In this document: positions 1 to 9,235 of the stretch, piece after piece
Position numbering within the stretch: position 1 is the stretch's first letter
How the letters are laid out: each line of letters starts with the position of its first letter
Assembly: GCF_014646155.1 (NCBI RefSeq)
Contig: NZ_BMMX01000011.1
Location: 62,001-126,000, forward strand
Direction of reading: 5' to 3'
Source of the DNA: Mangrovihabitans endophyticus
GTDB taxonomy: Bacteria > Actinomycetota > Actinomycetes > Mycobacteriales > Micromonosporaceae
DNA: 64,000 nucleotides
The notes under the pieces: model-generated
Told to the model about the DNA's origin: nothing
Databases searched by the model: none
The model's input: only the letters and a program-made list of their open reading frames with translations
Position numbers and translations under genes: made by a program

Positions 1-432
1 GAAATCGGGCACGTAGATCAGGTGATGCACCTTGCGCGTACGGTCGTCGCGCTTGTAGATCGTGGAGATCTCCACGCTGAGCATGAACCGCGCGGCCGGG
101 CTGCCCTGCACCGATCCGGGCAACTGCCGGGTGACCTCCGCTTCGTCGGCGAACCGATAGAGGCCACGCTCCGGCGTTTCCCGCAGGTTCTCCCGGAGAT
201 GATCGAACCAGGCCGGGTGGGTGAAGTCCCCGGTGCCCAGCACCGCGATGCCTTTGCGGCGCGCCCACCAGGCGAGGGTGGGCAGCGTCAGGTCACGGCT
301 GCAGGCACGCGAGTATCGGGAGTGGATGTGCAGATCCGCGACGTACGTGTCCGCGGCGACCGAGGACCCTGCGTTGTCCGAGGGCACGCGCTGCATCCTG
401 TCATGTCCGTCCGTCCGCTCGCGCATCGCCAC
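1..432 (-). CDS. Endonuclease Q-like PHP-domain protein (partial, runs off left edge)
   Basis: Only the first 144 codons are present; the gene continues beyond base 1. The reading shows a PHP-type metal-binding motif DLHIHS (residues 33-38), followed by SRACSRDLTLP, a WWARRKG segment and GTGDFTHP. This order is characteristic of endonuclease Q and its bacterial relatives, which cut DNA 5' to deaminated bases; that function is family knowledge, not shown here. The GTG at 432 is chosen because AGGAG lies 10 nt upstream; an in-frame ATG at 426 is the alternative. The C-terminal part of the domain cannot be judged because it is outside the window. It points the same way as the metallophosphoesterase gene just upstream, 30 bp away. 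Confidence 0.85.
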   Translation of the reverse strand, partial: MAMRERTDGHDRMQRVPSDNAGSSVAADTYVADLHIHSRYSRACSRDLTLPTLAWWARRKGIAVLGTGDFTHPAWFDHLRENLRETPERGLYRFADEAEVTRQLPGSVQGSPAARFMLSVEISTIYKRDDRTRKVHHLIYVPDF

Positions 433-462
433 GCGCTGAGCACTCCTATCGATCGTGATTGG

Positions 463-1701
463 TTACCGGGTTCGCAGGTCGACGACGGTCACCTGTGGGG
501 GCACACCCACCCGTACGGGTGGACCCCAGAAGCCCGCGCCGTCGGTGACGTAGACCGGCGTGCCGTCCACCTCGCCCAGGCCGGACACCACCGGCTGCTG
601 CAGCCCGACCAGCAGGTTGAACGGCATCGTCTGGCCGCCGTGCGTGTGCCCGGAGACCTGCAGGTCCACCCCATAGGGCGCGGCCTGCTCCGCGGCCAGC
701 GGCTGGTGGGCCATCAGGATGACCGGCCGGGTGGTGTCCCGGTCGCCGAGGGCGCGCCGGAAGTCCGGCGGGTCGCCGACTTGCGCGCCGCCGAGGTCGT
801 TGACCCCGGCCAGGTCCAGGCCGTCGAGTTCGATGCGTTCGTTGCGCAGCGGCCGTACGCCGAGGCTCGCCACCTCCGTCACCCACTCCTGGTATCCGGA
901 GTAGTACTCGTGGTTGCCGGTGACGAAGTATGCGCCGCGCCGCGACTCGATGCCGGCCAGCGGTTCGGCGAACCGTCCCAGCTCGGCGACGCTGCCGTCG
1001 ACGAGGTCGCCGACCACGCAGACGATGTCTGCCCCCACCGAGTTGATCACCTCGACGATCCGGCCCGCGTGCCGGGTGCCGGTCAGCGGGCCGAGATGGA
1101 TGTCGGAGACCACCGCCAGGCGGGTGCCGTCCATCGCGCGGGGAAGCTTCGCGATCGGGATCTGCACGCGATCGATGCGCGGACGGCTGAGCGCGGTCCG
1201 TACGCCGTACCCGGTGACGCCGGCGGCGGTCAGCCCGGCGAAGACGGCCGCCCCGCGGGCGAGCACGAGCCGCCGATCGATGCCGGGCGGCGTCGCCGCG
1301 CCGGATGACGTGTCCGCAGCGGGCGAGCCGATGGGGCCGGCGGGTCCGGTCGGCGCGTCACCGGAGGCGGGCATGCCGGCGGTGGTCATCGCCGGCGTAT
1401 CCGCCGAGCGGCGCCCCGCAAGCCGGATCACCAGGCGCGGGACCTCCAGCACCGCCAGGGTCAGGAGCAGGTAGAACGCACAGCCCAGCCAGAGATATCC
1501 GGGCCAGGCCAGCCAGGTGGCGTGGCCGGTGCGAGTGCCGATCAGGGTGGCCGGGACCAGCACGGCCAACAGCACGGCGATTCCGGTGCCGATCCGGCGT
1601 GCCGGTCCGGGGCGAAGCGTGTCCCGGACCAGCCGCTTCCAGAAGTACAGATGGATCAGGCCGATGACGGCGAAAGCCGTCACCACGACGGCGAGAACCA
1701 T
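463..1701 (-). CDS. Membrane-anchored metallophosphoesterase (YkuE/YaeI type)
   Basis: The 412-residue protein has hydrophobic segments at about 1-20, 40-55 and 63-90 and another near 147-165, then a calcineurin-like phosphoesterase domain. The di-metal ligands are visible: SDIH (199-202), GDLVDG (231-236), GNHEYY (262-267), AHQP (331-334) and GHTHGGQ (351-357). Family members hydrolyse phosphomonoesters, phosphodiesters or lipid pyrophosphates at the membrane; the substrate here is unknown. The ATG follows directly on the TGA of the moaD-like gene, so the two are probably co-transcribed and translationally coupled. A Pro/Ala/Gly-rich linker (about 100-140) separates the membrane part from the catalytic domain. 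Confidence 0.9.
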   Translation of the reverse strand: MVLAVVVTAFAVIGLIHLYFWKRLVRDTLRPGPARRIGTGIAVLLAVLVPATLIGTRTGHATWLAWPGYLWLGCAFYLLLTLAVLEVPRLVIRLAGRRSADTPAMTTAGMPASGDAPTGPAGPIGSPAADTSSGAATPPGIDRRLVLARGAAVFAGLTAAGVTGYGVRTALSRPRIDRVQIPIAKLPRAMDGTRLAVVSDIHLGPLTGTRHAGRIVEVINSVGADIVCVVGDLVDGSVAELGRFAEPLAGIESRRGAYFVTGNHEYYSGYQEWVTEVASLGVRPLRNERIELDGLDLAGVNDLGGAQVGDPPDFRRALGDRDTTRPVILMAHQPLAAEQAAPYGVDLQVSGHTHGGQTMPFNLLVGLQQPVVSGLGEVDGTPVYVTDGAGFWGPPVRVGVPPQVTVVDLRTR

Positions 1702-1950
1702 TCAGCCCCCCGCGAACGGTGGCAGCACGTCCACCGTCGATCCGTCCGGCAGCGCGGCGTGCCGGTCATGGCAGGCCAGCCCGTCGACCAGGAAGCTGGC
1801 CGCGTCCAGCACCGTACCGAGACGGCTGCCGTGCCGATCGGCCAGCACCCGCGACAGCTCGGCCAGCGAGGTCGCCGACGCGGCCTCGGTCCAGACGCCA
1901 CCGGCCGCGGCCCGTGCGCCCGCGAAGTAGCGGACGGTCAATGCGCTCAC
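1702..1950 (-). CDS. moaD: MoaD/ThiS family sulfur-carrier protein
   Basis: The 82-residue ubiquitin-fold protein ends in Gly-Gly, the residues that are adenylated and thiocarboxylated in molybdopterin synthase small subunits. Its size matches the family, and it has the LPPFAGG-type tail (76-82) of MoaD. It donates sulfur to precursor Z during molybdenum-cofactor synthesis. It lies 2 bp downstream of moaA, which supports the Moco assignment over thiamine synthesis. No MoaE is seen in the window, so the large subunit must be encoded elsewhere. Confidence 0.9.
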   Translation of the reverse strand: MSALTVRYFAGARAAAGGVWTEAASATSLAELSRVLADRHGSRLGTVLDAASFLVDGLACHDRHAALPDGSTVDVLPPFAGG

Positions 1951-1952
1951 GC

Positions 1953-2987
1953 TCAGCCCCCGATCGCCGACATCGGCCGTGCGGGCTGCAGGAACGCAGG
2001 GTCGTCGATGCCGTGGCCGGCGCGCTTGCCGAGGGTGGCCACCCGCCAGGCGTCCGCCACCGCGGAGTCCGAGCAGCCCCGGCGGATCAGCCCGCGCAGG
2101 TCGGACTCCTCGGTGGCGAACAAGCAGTTGCGCACCTGTCCGTCGGCGGTCAGCCGGGTGCGGTCGCAGTCACCACAGAACGGCCTGGTCACGCTGCCGA
2201 TCACGCCGACCCGTGCCGGTGACCCGTCGGCACCGCGGTGGCCCGGGACCAGCCAGGTCTCGGCCGGCGCTGTTCCACGTGAAACCGGATCCGGGCGCAG
2301 GTCGAAGGCGGCCAGCGAGGTCAGGATCTCCTCCGCGGTCACCATCGCGTGCCGGTCCCATCCGTGCTGGGCGTCCAGCGGCATCTGCTCGATGAAGCGC
2401 AGCTCATATCCGTGGTCCAGGGCGAACCGCAGCAGCGCCGGCGCCTCGTCGTCGTTGACCCCGCGCATCAGCACCGCGTTGATCTTCACCGGGGTCAGCC
2501 CGGCGTCCGCCGCGGCGCGCATCCCGGAGAGCACGTCGGCATGCCTGTCGCGGCGGGTCAGGTCCTGGAACCGCTGCGGATTCAGGGTGTCCAGGGACAC
2601 GTTGACCCGGTGCAGCCCCGCCTCGCGCAGCGGCACCGCCATCCGTTGCAGCCCGATGCCGTTGGTGGTGAGCGACACCCGCGGCCGTTGCGGCAGCCCG
2701 GCGGTCGCCGCCACGATGTCGACCAGGCCGCGCCGCACCAGCGGTTCGCCGCCGGTGAACCGGACCTCCGTCACGCCGAGGTGCGAGACCGCCACCCGGA
2801 CCAGCCGCTTCACCTCGTCGTCGGTGAGTTGCTGGGCCCGGGGCATCCAGTCCAGCCCCTCCTCGGGCATGCAGTAGGTGCAGCGCAGATTGCATTTGTC
2901 GGTCAGCGAGACACGCAGGTCGGTCGCCACGCGGCCGAATCGGTCCACGAGAGCGCCGCGGTCGGCTCGTTGCTGCACCATGCTCAC
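1953..2987 (-). CDS. moaA: GTP 3',8-cyclase MoaA (radical SAM)
   Basis: The 344-residue protein carries the radical-SAM cluster motif C32-x3-C36-x2-C39 and a second C-terminal cluster motif C271-x2-C274-x13-C288, as expected for MoaA. FTGGEP (77-82) is the SAM-binding GGE motif, and the chain ends in Gly-Gly, which is needed for catalysis in known MoaA. It converts GTP to 3',8-cyclo-7,8-dihydro-GTP, the first step of molybdopterin synthesis. It is first in a tight moaA-moaD-phosphoesterase run. More Moco genes (fdhD, mobA) occur 5 kb away. Confidence 0.96.
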   Translation of the reverse strand: MSMVQQRADRGALVDRFGRVATDLRVSLTDKCNLRCTYCMPEEGLDWMPRAQQLTDDEVKRLVRVAVSHLGVTEVRFTGGEPLVRRGLVDIVAATAGLPQRPRVSLTTNGIGLQRMAVPLREAGLHRVNVSLDTLNPQRFQDLTRRDRHADVLSGMRAAADAGLTPVKINAVLMRGVNDDEAPALLRFALDHGYELRFIEQMPLDAQHGWDRHAMVTAEEILTSLAAFDLRPDPVSRGTAPAETWLVPGHRGADGSPARVGVIGSVTRPFCGDCDRTRLTADGQVRNCLFATEESDLRGLIRRGCSDSAVADAWRVATLGKRAGHGIDDPAFLQPARPMSAIGG

Positions 2988-3036
2988 CGCTCGAACTTAG
3001 CCGCTTCGCGTCGCTGTCGCCGCTCGGTGGAGCCGA

Positions 3037-3909
3037 TCACCGCAGCACCGCGTCCGCCGCGGCACGCACCGACGCGCGATAACTCGCGCCGAACGCCGCC
3101 GTGTGCACCAGCAGCAGATGCAACTGATGCAGGGGGATCCGCTCCCGCCAGCCGTCCGCGAGAGGCCAGACTTCGCGGTACGCCGAGAGCACCTGATCCA
3201 GATGCGGCGCTCCCCCGAAGAGGGCGAGGTTCGCCAGGTCGGTCTCCCGGTGACCGCCGTGCGCGGCCGGGTCGATCAGCCACGCCCGTCCCGAGTTCGC
3301 CCACAGCACGTTGCCCGGCCAGAGGTCTCCGTGCGTGCGCGCGGGCGGTTCCTCTGCGGCGTACCGGTCGATCGTCGCGATGATGCGCTCGACCGCCCGC
3401 ACGTCGTCCGGGTCGAGGGCGCCGCGGTCGGCGGACGTCCGCAGGTAGGGCGCGAGCCGGCGGGCCGCGAACCAGGCCGACCAGGGCTCCGGCGACGGCG
3501 TGTTGTCCAGCGGGAGCGGACCGATGAAGCCGGGCCAGTCCGCGCCGAACGCGGACGCCCCGCGGCGATGCAGGGCGGCCAGCTCGCGGCCGAGCCGTCG
3601 GGCCGCCGCCGGGCTCGGATCTCCCGGTTCGATCCAGGCGACCGCGAGCAGGTCGTGCGTCACGGACAGCAGTTCGGGCACCGGGGCGCCGGCCTCGGCC
3701 AGCCAGCGCAACCCGGCCGCCTCGGCCGCGAAGAAGCCGTCCGGCGCCGACCCGGAGGGCCAGGACTTCGCGAACAGGGACGTGCCGTCGTCCAGCGTCA
3801 GCCGGGCGGCGCGACAGACCCCGCCCGGGACCGGAGTCTCCCGGATCCGCTGGTGCGTGAGAAATGTCGGGAGATGCTGCGGGTGCTCGCGGAGGTACGC
3901 CAGATCCAC
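3037..3909 (-). CDS. Fructosamine kinase family protein
   Basis: The 290-residue protein has the aminoglycoside-phosphotransferase-like fold of fructosamine-3-kinases. The ATP-site Lys is about K48. HGDLWPGN (193-200) holds the catalytic Asp, and DPAAHGGHRE (213-222) is the family's metal-binding signature. Such enzymes phosphorylate ketosamines on glycated proteins or metabolites and allow deglycation. It stands 49 bp from moaA on the same strand and diverges from the GNAT gene at 3966. Substrate is not inferable from sequence. Confidence 0.9.
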   Translation of the reverse strand: MDLAYLREHPQHLPTFLTHQRIRETPVPGGVCRAARLTLDDGTSLFAKSWPSGSAPDGFFAAEAAGLRWLAEAGAPVPELLSVTHDLLAVAWIEPGDPSPAAARRLGRELAALHRRGASAFGADWPGFIGPLPLDNTPSPEPWSAWFAARRLAPYLRTSADRGALDPDDVRAVERIIATIDRYAAEEPPARTHGDLWPGNVLWANSGRAWLIDPAAHGGHRETDLANLALFGGAPHLDQVLSAYREVWPLADGWRERIPLHQLHLLLVHTAAFGASYRASVRAAADAVLR

Positions 3910-3965
3910 CGCCCTATCTTCCGCTTCCGGTTACGGCGGCCGTCAAACGGAGTCAAAATGTCGCC

Positions 3966-4466
3966 ATGAGCCCTCTGCAGGTGCGCGCCTACCGGCCGAC
4001 CGACCACAGCGCCGGGCGGCGGCTGTACGCCGAGCTGACCCGGGCGCAGCACCGCATGTACGGCGAGGCCGAGCGCGGCGACGGGGCGGAGTTCGAGGAG
4101 TTCCTCGCGCGGCTGGACCTGGGTGGTCTGTGGGTCGCCGAGCATGCCGACGATGGAGTGATCGGCCTGGTCGGTCTGATCGTGCGTGGACGCGGCGGCG
4201 AGGTCGAGCCGTTGGTGGTCACCGCCTCGCACCGGCACAAGGGCGTCGGGCGCACGTTGCTGGAACACGTCGCCGGGGAGGCCAAGCGCAGGGACATGCA
4301 GTCGCTGACCATCTCGCCGTCGTCCCGCAACGTGGAGGCCATCCGCAGCCTGCACGCCGCCGGGTACGACGTGGTCTCCGCCGTCGAGCTGACCCTCGAT
4401 CTGGACCGCAACGGCGAGTGGCACCGCGACGGTCTGAAGCTTCACGAGCTCCCGTTCCGCTCCTGA
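3966..4466 (+). CDS. GNAT family N-acetyltransferase
   Basis: The 166-residue protein shows the GNAT acetyl-CoA pyrophosphate loop R-x-K-G-V-G-R-T (about 90-97) after a beta strand ending in PLVVTAS, then ISPSSRNVEAIRSLHAAGY, the usual motif B region. The acceptor substrate is unknown. The ATG at 3966 gives a standard GNAT length; longer in-frame starts would overlap the divergent kinase gene. The 57-bp gap to that gene must hold both promoters. Confidence 0.88.
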   Translation: MSPLQVRAYRPTDHSAGRRLYAELTRAQHRMYGEAERGDGAEFEEFLARLDLGGLWVAEHADDGVIGLVGLIVRGRGGEVEPLVVTASHRHKGVGRTLLEHVAGEAKRRDMQSLTISPSSRNVEAIRSLHAAGYDVVSAVELTLDLDRNGEWHRDGLKLHELPFRS

Positions 4467-4592
4467 GATGAGACCTCCCGTGCGGTGCTGACCTGCGGAT
4501 CCACCGCACACCCCTGTGGATGAGGGCGTGTCGTCCACAAGCCGCGCAGTTCGGCGCGCCCGCCCCCGCGGCGGCGCGCCACGCTGCACCGC

Positions 4593-5669
4593 ATGACGCC
4601 CGAATTCACCATCAAGGCCAGCTCCCCCGCCGACCTCGTGGCCGCCGTGCCGTTCCTGATCGGCTTCCATCCGGCGGACAGCGTCGTCGTGGTCGCCCTG
4701 CGCGGCAAGCGCGTCACCTTCACCGCGCGCCATGATCTGCCGCCGCCGGAGCACGGCGCCGCGGCCGCCGCGCATCTCGCCGACGTGGTGGCCCGGCAGG
4801 ACGTCGGCGCCGTGATGCTGATCGGATACGGCGCGGCCACCGCGGTCACGCCGGCGTTGGTGCGGTCGGCATCCGCGCTGGAGCAGGTCGGCGTGGCGGT
4901 GCTCGACCAGCTCCGGGTCACCGAGGGTCGCTGGTGGTCCTACTACTGCACCGACCCGCTCTGCTGCCCGCCGGAGGGCAACCTGTGCCTACCCGACAAC
5001 TCCCCGCTCGCGGCGGCGGCCACCTACGCCGGGCAGGTCGCGCTGCCCAACCGCGCGGCGTTGCTGGCGCAGGTCGCGCCGGTGACCGGGCCGGAGCTGG
5101 AGCGCATGGCAGCGGCCACCGCTCGGGCCCACGAGCGGATGGCCGGTTTGCTGGGGCGCGCGGGCGCCGACGCCGAGCGGACGGTTCGCCGGGCGGGCCG
5201 CTCGGCGGTGCGCGACGCCGAGCGGCATCACCGCGCCGGTCGCCGGTTGAGTGACGACGAGGTGGCCTGGCTCGCACTGCTGGTCGCCGCGGACCCGGTG
5301 CGGGACTACGCCTGGGATCGCATGCCCGGCCCGGAGTGGCGGATCGAGCTGTGGAGCGACGTGGTGCGCCGGGTCGCTCCGGATCATGTCGCGGTGCCGG
5401 CCTGCCTGGTCGGGTTCGGCGCCTGGCTGGCCGGCTCCGGCGCGCTGGCGGTGGCGGCGGTGGACCGCGCCCTCGCGCAGGAGCCCCGGCACCGGGTGGC
5501 CCGCATGCTCGGGGAGATTCTGGCGTTGGGCGTGCCGCCGAGCGTGGTGGACCATCCCGGCCTGGCACGCCCGTCCGGGGCCGATCCCGGCCCGGACGGG
5601 CGAGGCCGATCTCGTGCCGACCCCACCCCCGGCCGCGCCGGCCGGCGCGGCCGGGGCCGGTCGCGATGA
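4593..5669 (+). CDS. DUF4192 domain-containing protein
   Basis: The 358-residue protein belongs to an actinobacterial family recognised by FLIGFHPADS (21-30) near the start and a Cys-bearing YYCTDPLCCPPEGN stretch (118-131). The function of the family is unknown. The C-terminal 25 residues are a low-complexity Arg/Gly-rich tail. Its stop is 2 bp from the stop of the convergent PhoD-like gene, so the two transcripts probably overlap at their 3' ends. Confidence 0.88.
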   Translation: MTPEFTIKASSPADLVAAVPFLIGFHPADSVVVVALRGKRVTFTARHDLPPPEHGAAAAAHLADVVARQDVGAVMLIGYGAATAVTPALVRSASALEQVGVAVLDQLRVTEGRWWSYYCTDPLCCPPEGNLCLPDNSPLAAAATYAGQVALPNRAALLAQVAPVTGPELERMAAATARAHERMAGLLGRAGADAERTVRRAGRSAVRDAERHHRAGRRLSDDEVAWLALLVAADPVRDYAWDRMPGPEWRIELWSDVVRRVAPDHVAVPACLVGFGAWLAGSGALAVAAVDRALAQEPRHRVARMLGEILALGVPPSVVDHPGLARPSGADPGPDGRGRSRADPTPGRAGRRGRGRSR

Positions 5670-5671
5670 CG

Positions 5672-7330
5672 TCACGGCCGGAGCGTCTCCTGACGCATCG
5701 TCGCCGCGCCGCGATCCGCGGCTCCCGGCCGGCCGGCGAGCGAGGCGGCGCCCGGGGTGGGCGTGTCCGCGATCTGATGCAGGCCCGGCACCCGGTCCTC
5801 GATGACGAACGTCGCTCGGGTATGCGCCGGGGCGCCCGGACGGGTGACGTAGGGCAGGACACGGAAATCGGCGGTCATCGTCTCCCGGGTGATCCGGGTG
5901 CGGACATATCCGCGCTGGTTGTTCCAGAAGCGCAGGTGCGGGTTCCACGCGGCCCAGGGATGTGTCGCCGGGACCGCGTCCGAGCCGTCGCCGGTGGAGG
6001 TGATCGACGAGCAGACCAGCTCGGTGCCGACGGTGCGCGAGGTCGGGTCGGCGTAATCGAGTTTCAGCTCGTCGGCCCAGTGGGCGTGCACGTCGCCGGT
6101 GAGCACCACCGGGTTGCGCACCCTCGCGTCGACCCAGCCACGCGTGATCCGCTCCCGCGACGCGGCATAGCCGTCCCAGGCGTCCATGCTGGTCACCAGG
6201 GCCGGGCCGGAGTCGCTGTCCCGCTGCCCGAAGAAGACCTGCTGGCCCAGGATGTCCCAGTGGGCGGTGGAGCTGCGGAAGCCGTCCAGCAGCCAGGACT
6301 CCTGCTCGGCGCCGGTGATCGAGCGGGCCGGGTCGAGCGCGGCGGGACAGTCCTTGTACCCGTCTCCGCAGGCCTGGTCGTCGCGGAACTGTCGGGTGTC
6401 CAGCATGTGGAAGGTGGCCAGCCTGCCCCAGCGCAACCTGCGGTACAGCTGCATGTCGATGCCGCGCGGCACGGACGAGCGGCGCAGCGGCATGTTCTCG
6501 TAGTACGCCTGGAACGCGGCCGCGCGTCGGGCCAGGAAGTTCGGGTCCGGCTGCTCGGGCACCTCGTCGGCCCAGTTGTTCTCCACCTCGTGGTCGTCGA
6601 AGACCACGGCCCAGGGCGCGACCGCGTGCGCCGCCTGCAGATCCGGGTCGGTCTTGTACTGCGCGTGGCGCTGACGATAGTTGGCCAGCGTGACGGTCTC
6701 CGGGCCTGCGTGGTCGCGTGGGTTGCCGCCCGGGATGGTGTAGACGCCGGCCCGATACTCGTACTGGTAGTCGCCGAGGTGCAGGACCAGGTCCGGCTCG
6801 TCCTCGGCCAGCCGGCGGTACGCGGTGAAATACCCGTGCTCGTACTGCGAGCAGGACACGAACGACATGGCCAGCGTTCCACCGGACACCCACGGCGCCG
6901 GGGCGGTGCGGGTGCGGCCGGCCGGGGAGACGTGGCTTTCCGCGCGGAAGCGATAGAAGTAGTCGCGGCCCGGCAGCAGCGCGTGCACCTCGACGTGGAC
7001 GGTGTGCGCCGCCGCGGCGCGCGCCACGGCGGTGCCCCGCCGGACGATCCGGCGGAACCGTTCGTCGTGCGCGATCTCCCAGTGCACCGGGACGTCACGG
7101 GTGGGCATGCCGCCAAGGCCGTCCTCGGCGAGCGGGCGGGGCGCCAGCCGGGTCCAGATGACGAAGCCGTCCGGCTCGGGATCGCCGGAGGCCACGCCGA
7201 GGGTGAAGGGATCGGTGCGCAGCGGGCCGCGTCGAGGGGTGGCCGAGGCGGCCAGCGGCCAGATGGTCATGGCACCGGCCGTGCCGGCCGCGGCACCGCC
7301 GAGCAGCAGGGAGCGTCTCGAAATAGCCAT
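5672..7330 (-). CDS. PhoD-like alkaline phosphatase, Tat-exported
   Basis: The 552-residue protein starts MAISRRSLLLGG, a twin-arginine signal followed by a hydrophobic stretch and an Ala-x-Ala-like site near 30. Domain features of PhoD follow: a fibronectin-like N-domain, FVSCSQYE (157-164), HLGDYQYEY (184-192), DDHEVENNW (245-253) and TGDVHAHW (about 378-385). These supply metal ligands in Ca2+/Fe3+ PhoD phosphatases/phosphodiesterases, which release phosphate from organic esters outside the cell. The ATG at 7330 is chosen because the signal peptide begins there, though the frame stays open for 70 codons upstream. Confidence 0.92.
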   Translation of the reverse strand: MAISRRSLLLGGAAAGTAGAMTIWPLAASATPRRGPLRTDPFTLGVASGDPEPDGFVIWTRLAPRPLAEDGLGGMPTRDVPVHWEIAHDERFRRIVRRGTAVARAAAAHTVHVEVHALLPGRDYFYRFRAESHVSPAGRTRTAPAPWVSGGTLAMSFVSCSQYEHGYFTAYRRLAEDEPDLVLHLGDYQYEYRAGVYTIPGGNPRDHAGPETVTLANYRQRHAQYKTDPDLQAAHAVAPWAVVFDDHEVENNWADEVPEQPDPNFLARRAAAFQAYYENMPLRRSSVPRGIDMQLYRRLRWGRLATFHMLDTRQFRDDQACGDGYKDCPAALDPARSITGAEQESWLLDGFRSSTAHWDILGQQVFFGQRDSDSGPALVTSMDAWDGYAASRERITRGWVDARVRNPVVLTGDVHAHWADELKLDYADPTSRTVGTELVCSSITSTGDGSDAVPATHPWAAWNPHLRFWNNQRGYVRTRITRETMTADFRVLPYVTRPGAPAHTRATFVIEDRVPGLHQIADTPTPGAASLAGRPGAADRGAATMRQETLRP

Positions 7331-7389
7331 GCCAGCAGCCTGAGCGGCATGGATGAACGCCGATGGATCCGGGGATTTCCGGGGGGCGT

Positions 7390-8217
7390 TCAGACGGTGA
7401 CGCGCCGTGCTTCGGCATAGACATTCATCGACTGTCCGCGCAGGAAGCCGACGAGAGTGAGTCCCGCCTCCTCGGCCAGTTCGACGGCCAGGGTGCTCGG
7501 CGCCGACACCGCCGCGAGCATGGGGATGCCGGCCATCCACGCCTTCTGGGTGAGTTCAAACCCGGCCCGTCCGGAGACGAGCAGCACATGCCCGGTGAGC
7601 GGCAGCCGGTTCTCCCGCAACGCCCACCCGATCACCTTGTCCACCGCGTTGTGCCGGCCCACGTCCTCGCGCAGCACCAGAAGCTCGCCGTCGCGCGAGA
7701 ACAGCCCGGCGGCGTGCAGGCCACCGGTGTGGTCGAAGGTGCGCTGCGCGGCGCGTAGTTTCGGCGGCAGGTCCGCCAACATCGCGGCGGGCAGGGTCAG
7801 CGGGTCGCCGGAGACGTCGAAACGGGACCGGGTGCGCACCGCGTCGATGCTCGCCTTTCCGCACACGCCGCAGGAACTGGTGGTGGTGAAGGCGCGGGTC
7901 GGGTCCACCGCCGGCGCCGGCACGTCCGGGGCGAGCGTCACGTCCACGACGTTGTAGGTGTTCGGCGTCTGGTCGCCGGCGCAGAGCTGAGCGGTGACCA
8001 CGTCGGCGGCGCCGCCGACGATGCCCTCGGTGAGCAGGAAACCCATGGCCAGATCGAGGTCCCGTCCGGGGGTGCGCATGGTGACCGCGAGCGGCTTGCG
8101 AGCGATCCGGATCTCCAACGGCTCCTCCGCCGCCACATGGTCGGGACGCCGGCGCGGGGCCTCGCCGGTCTCCAGATCGATCCGCACCACCGGTCTGCGG
8201 TTCATCGTCCTCGCCAC
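7390..8217 (-). CDS. fdhD: Formate dehydrogenase accessory sulfurtransferase FdhD
   Basis: The 275-residue protein contains the conserved Cys pair C116-x2-C119 in SSCGVCGK, and [13 protein letters not shown] and [12 protein letters not shown] segments typical of FdhD. FdhD passes sulfur from IscS to the molybdenum cofactor before it is inserted into formate dehydrogenase. No formate dehydrogenase subunit lies in the window. It diverges from the mobA-like gene at 8328, which supports a small Moco-maturation locus. Confidence 0.95.
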   Translation of the reverse strand: MARTMNRRPVVRIDLETGEAPRRRPDHVAAEEPLEIRIARKPLAVTMRTPGRDLDLAMGFLLTEGIVGGAADVVTAQLCAGDQTPNTYNVVDVTLAPDVPAPAVDPTRAFTTTSSCGVCGKASIDAVRTRSRFDVSGDPLTLPAAMLADLPPKLRAAQRTFDHTGGLHAAGLFSRDGELLVLREDVGRHNAVDKVIGWALRENRLPLTGHVLLVSGRAGFELTQKAWMAGIPMLAAVSAPSTLAVELAEEAGLTLVGFLRGQSMNVYAEARRVTV

Positions 8218-8327
8218 GTCACGAGCGTATGCCGGGCCGCCGCAACCCGCTCGGGACCGGGATTGTTCGCGCCGCCGTCGGCCGTCGCCCGATCACAGAC
8301 ACGGCCTCGGCGGGATACGGTACGTAC

Positions 8328-8927
8328 GTGGGGGGATTCGCGGCGGTCGTGCTGGCTGGTGGAGAGGCGCGCCGAATGGGCGGCGCCGACAAACCGACCC
8401 TGCCCGTTGGCGGGCAGTCGATGCTGACCCGCGTGCTCGCCGCGGTGGACGACGCCGATCCCCGCATCGTGGTCGGCCGGGTGCCCCCCGACCTCCCGGT
8501 CCACGTGCATTCCACCCGTGAGCAGCCACCCGGTGGCGGTCCGGTGGCCGCCGCGGCTGCGGGCCTGGCCATGGTTCCCGAGCAGGTCGCGCTCACCGCG
8601 TTGCTCGCCGCCGATCTTCCGTTGCTCACCGGCGAAGCCGTCGACGTGCTGCGCCTGACCGTCGAGTCGGCGCCCATGCAGGGCGCGGTCTACCGAGACG
8701 CGGACGGGCGTCGGCAGATGCTGTGCGGCGTCTGGCGCACCCGGGCGCTGCGCGACGCCGTCGAGCAGTTACGCGCCGCCCGCGGAGATCTGCACGGCGC
8801 CGCGGTTCGGGAGCTGATGGATCTGCTGCGCGTGGCCGAGGTGTCCTGGCGCCGGTCCGGGCCGCCGCCCTGGTTCGACTGCGACACCGACGACGACTTG
8901 CGAGCCGCGCAGGAGTGGGCCCGGTGA
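8328..8927 (+). CDS. mobA: Molybdenum cofactor guanylyltransferase (MobA-like)
   Basis: The 199-residue protein begins with the nucleotidyltransferase signature LAGGEARRMGGADKP (9-23) and has AADLPLL (94-100), holding the Asp that binds Mg2+. MobA attaches GMP to Mo-molybdopterin to form the bis-MGD cofactor used by formate dehydrogenases. The start is taken as the GTG at 8328 so that the protein opens just before the glycine loop. No strong Shine-Dalgarno sequence is seen, and an ATG 33 codons upstream would add an unlikely Arg-rich leader. The stop overlaps the next start by 4 nt (GTGA). Confidence 0.85.
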   Translation: MGGFAAVVLAGGEARRMGGADKPTLPVGGQSMLTRVLAAVDDADPRIVVGRVPPDLPVHVHSTREQPPGGGPVAAAAAGLAMVPEQVALTALLAADLPLLTGEAVDVLRLTVESAPMQGAVYRDADGRRQMLCGVWRTRALRDAVEQLRAARGDLHGAAVRELMDLLRVAEVSWRRSGPPPWFDCDTDDDLRAAQEWAR

Positions 8928-9196
8928 ACGAGCTGGACCGGTGGGTCGAGGCCGCCACGGCCGCTCTCGGGCTGCCCGCCGACGAGGTGCGTACGCCGAT
9001 GGTGCTGGACCTCGCCCGTGATGTCGCGCACCAAGTGGTGCGGCCGGGGGCGCCGGTCACCGCCTATCTGCTCGGGCTGGCCGTGGGCCGTGGCGCGGAC
9101 CCGGCGGAGGCGGCAGCGGTGCTCGGCGCGCTCGCCGCTTCCTGGCCGTCCCGGGCCGGATCGACATTGACGCGCCAGGATCCGCCGACGCCGTGA
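8924..9196 (+). CDS. DUF6457 small helical protein
   Basis: The 90-residue protein is all-helical by appearance, with LGLPADEVRTPMVLDLARDVAHQVVRPGAPVTAYLLGLAVG matching in pattern the small actinobacterial DUF6457 proteins (shown here in outline only: residues 15-54). These are often encoded right behind mobA, as here, with a 4-nt GTGA overlap that implies translational coupling. Function is unknown; a role in Moco handling is guilt by association only. Confidence 0.8.
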   Translation: MNELDRWVEAATAALGLPADEVRTPMVLDLARDVAHQVVRPGAPVTAYLLGLAVGRGADPAEAAAVLGALAASWPSRAGSTLTRQDPPTP

Positions 9197-9235
9197 CAGA
9201 CGCTCGATAGGGTGACGGCAAAGGGGGAGGCGATC

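Noticed and set aside
22..1308. Long plus-strand open frame of 428 codons opposite the metallophosphoesterase
   Set aside because: It is antisense to a gene with all catalytic motifs and has Arg/His/Gly-rich composition typical of shadow frames in high-G+C DNA.
4527..4536. Single TGTGGATGA near 4.5 kb as part of a regulatory set with the 35-kb repeats
   Set aside because: One isolated imperfect copy; no second box nearby.
4989..7420. Very long open frames (634 and 694 codons) over the DUF4192/PhoD region
   Set aside because: They run across two convergent genes with clear domains; no start signals or family features.
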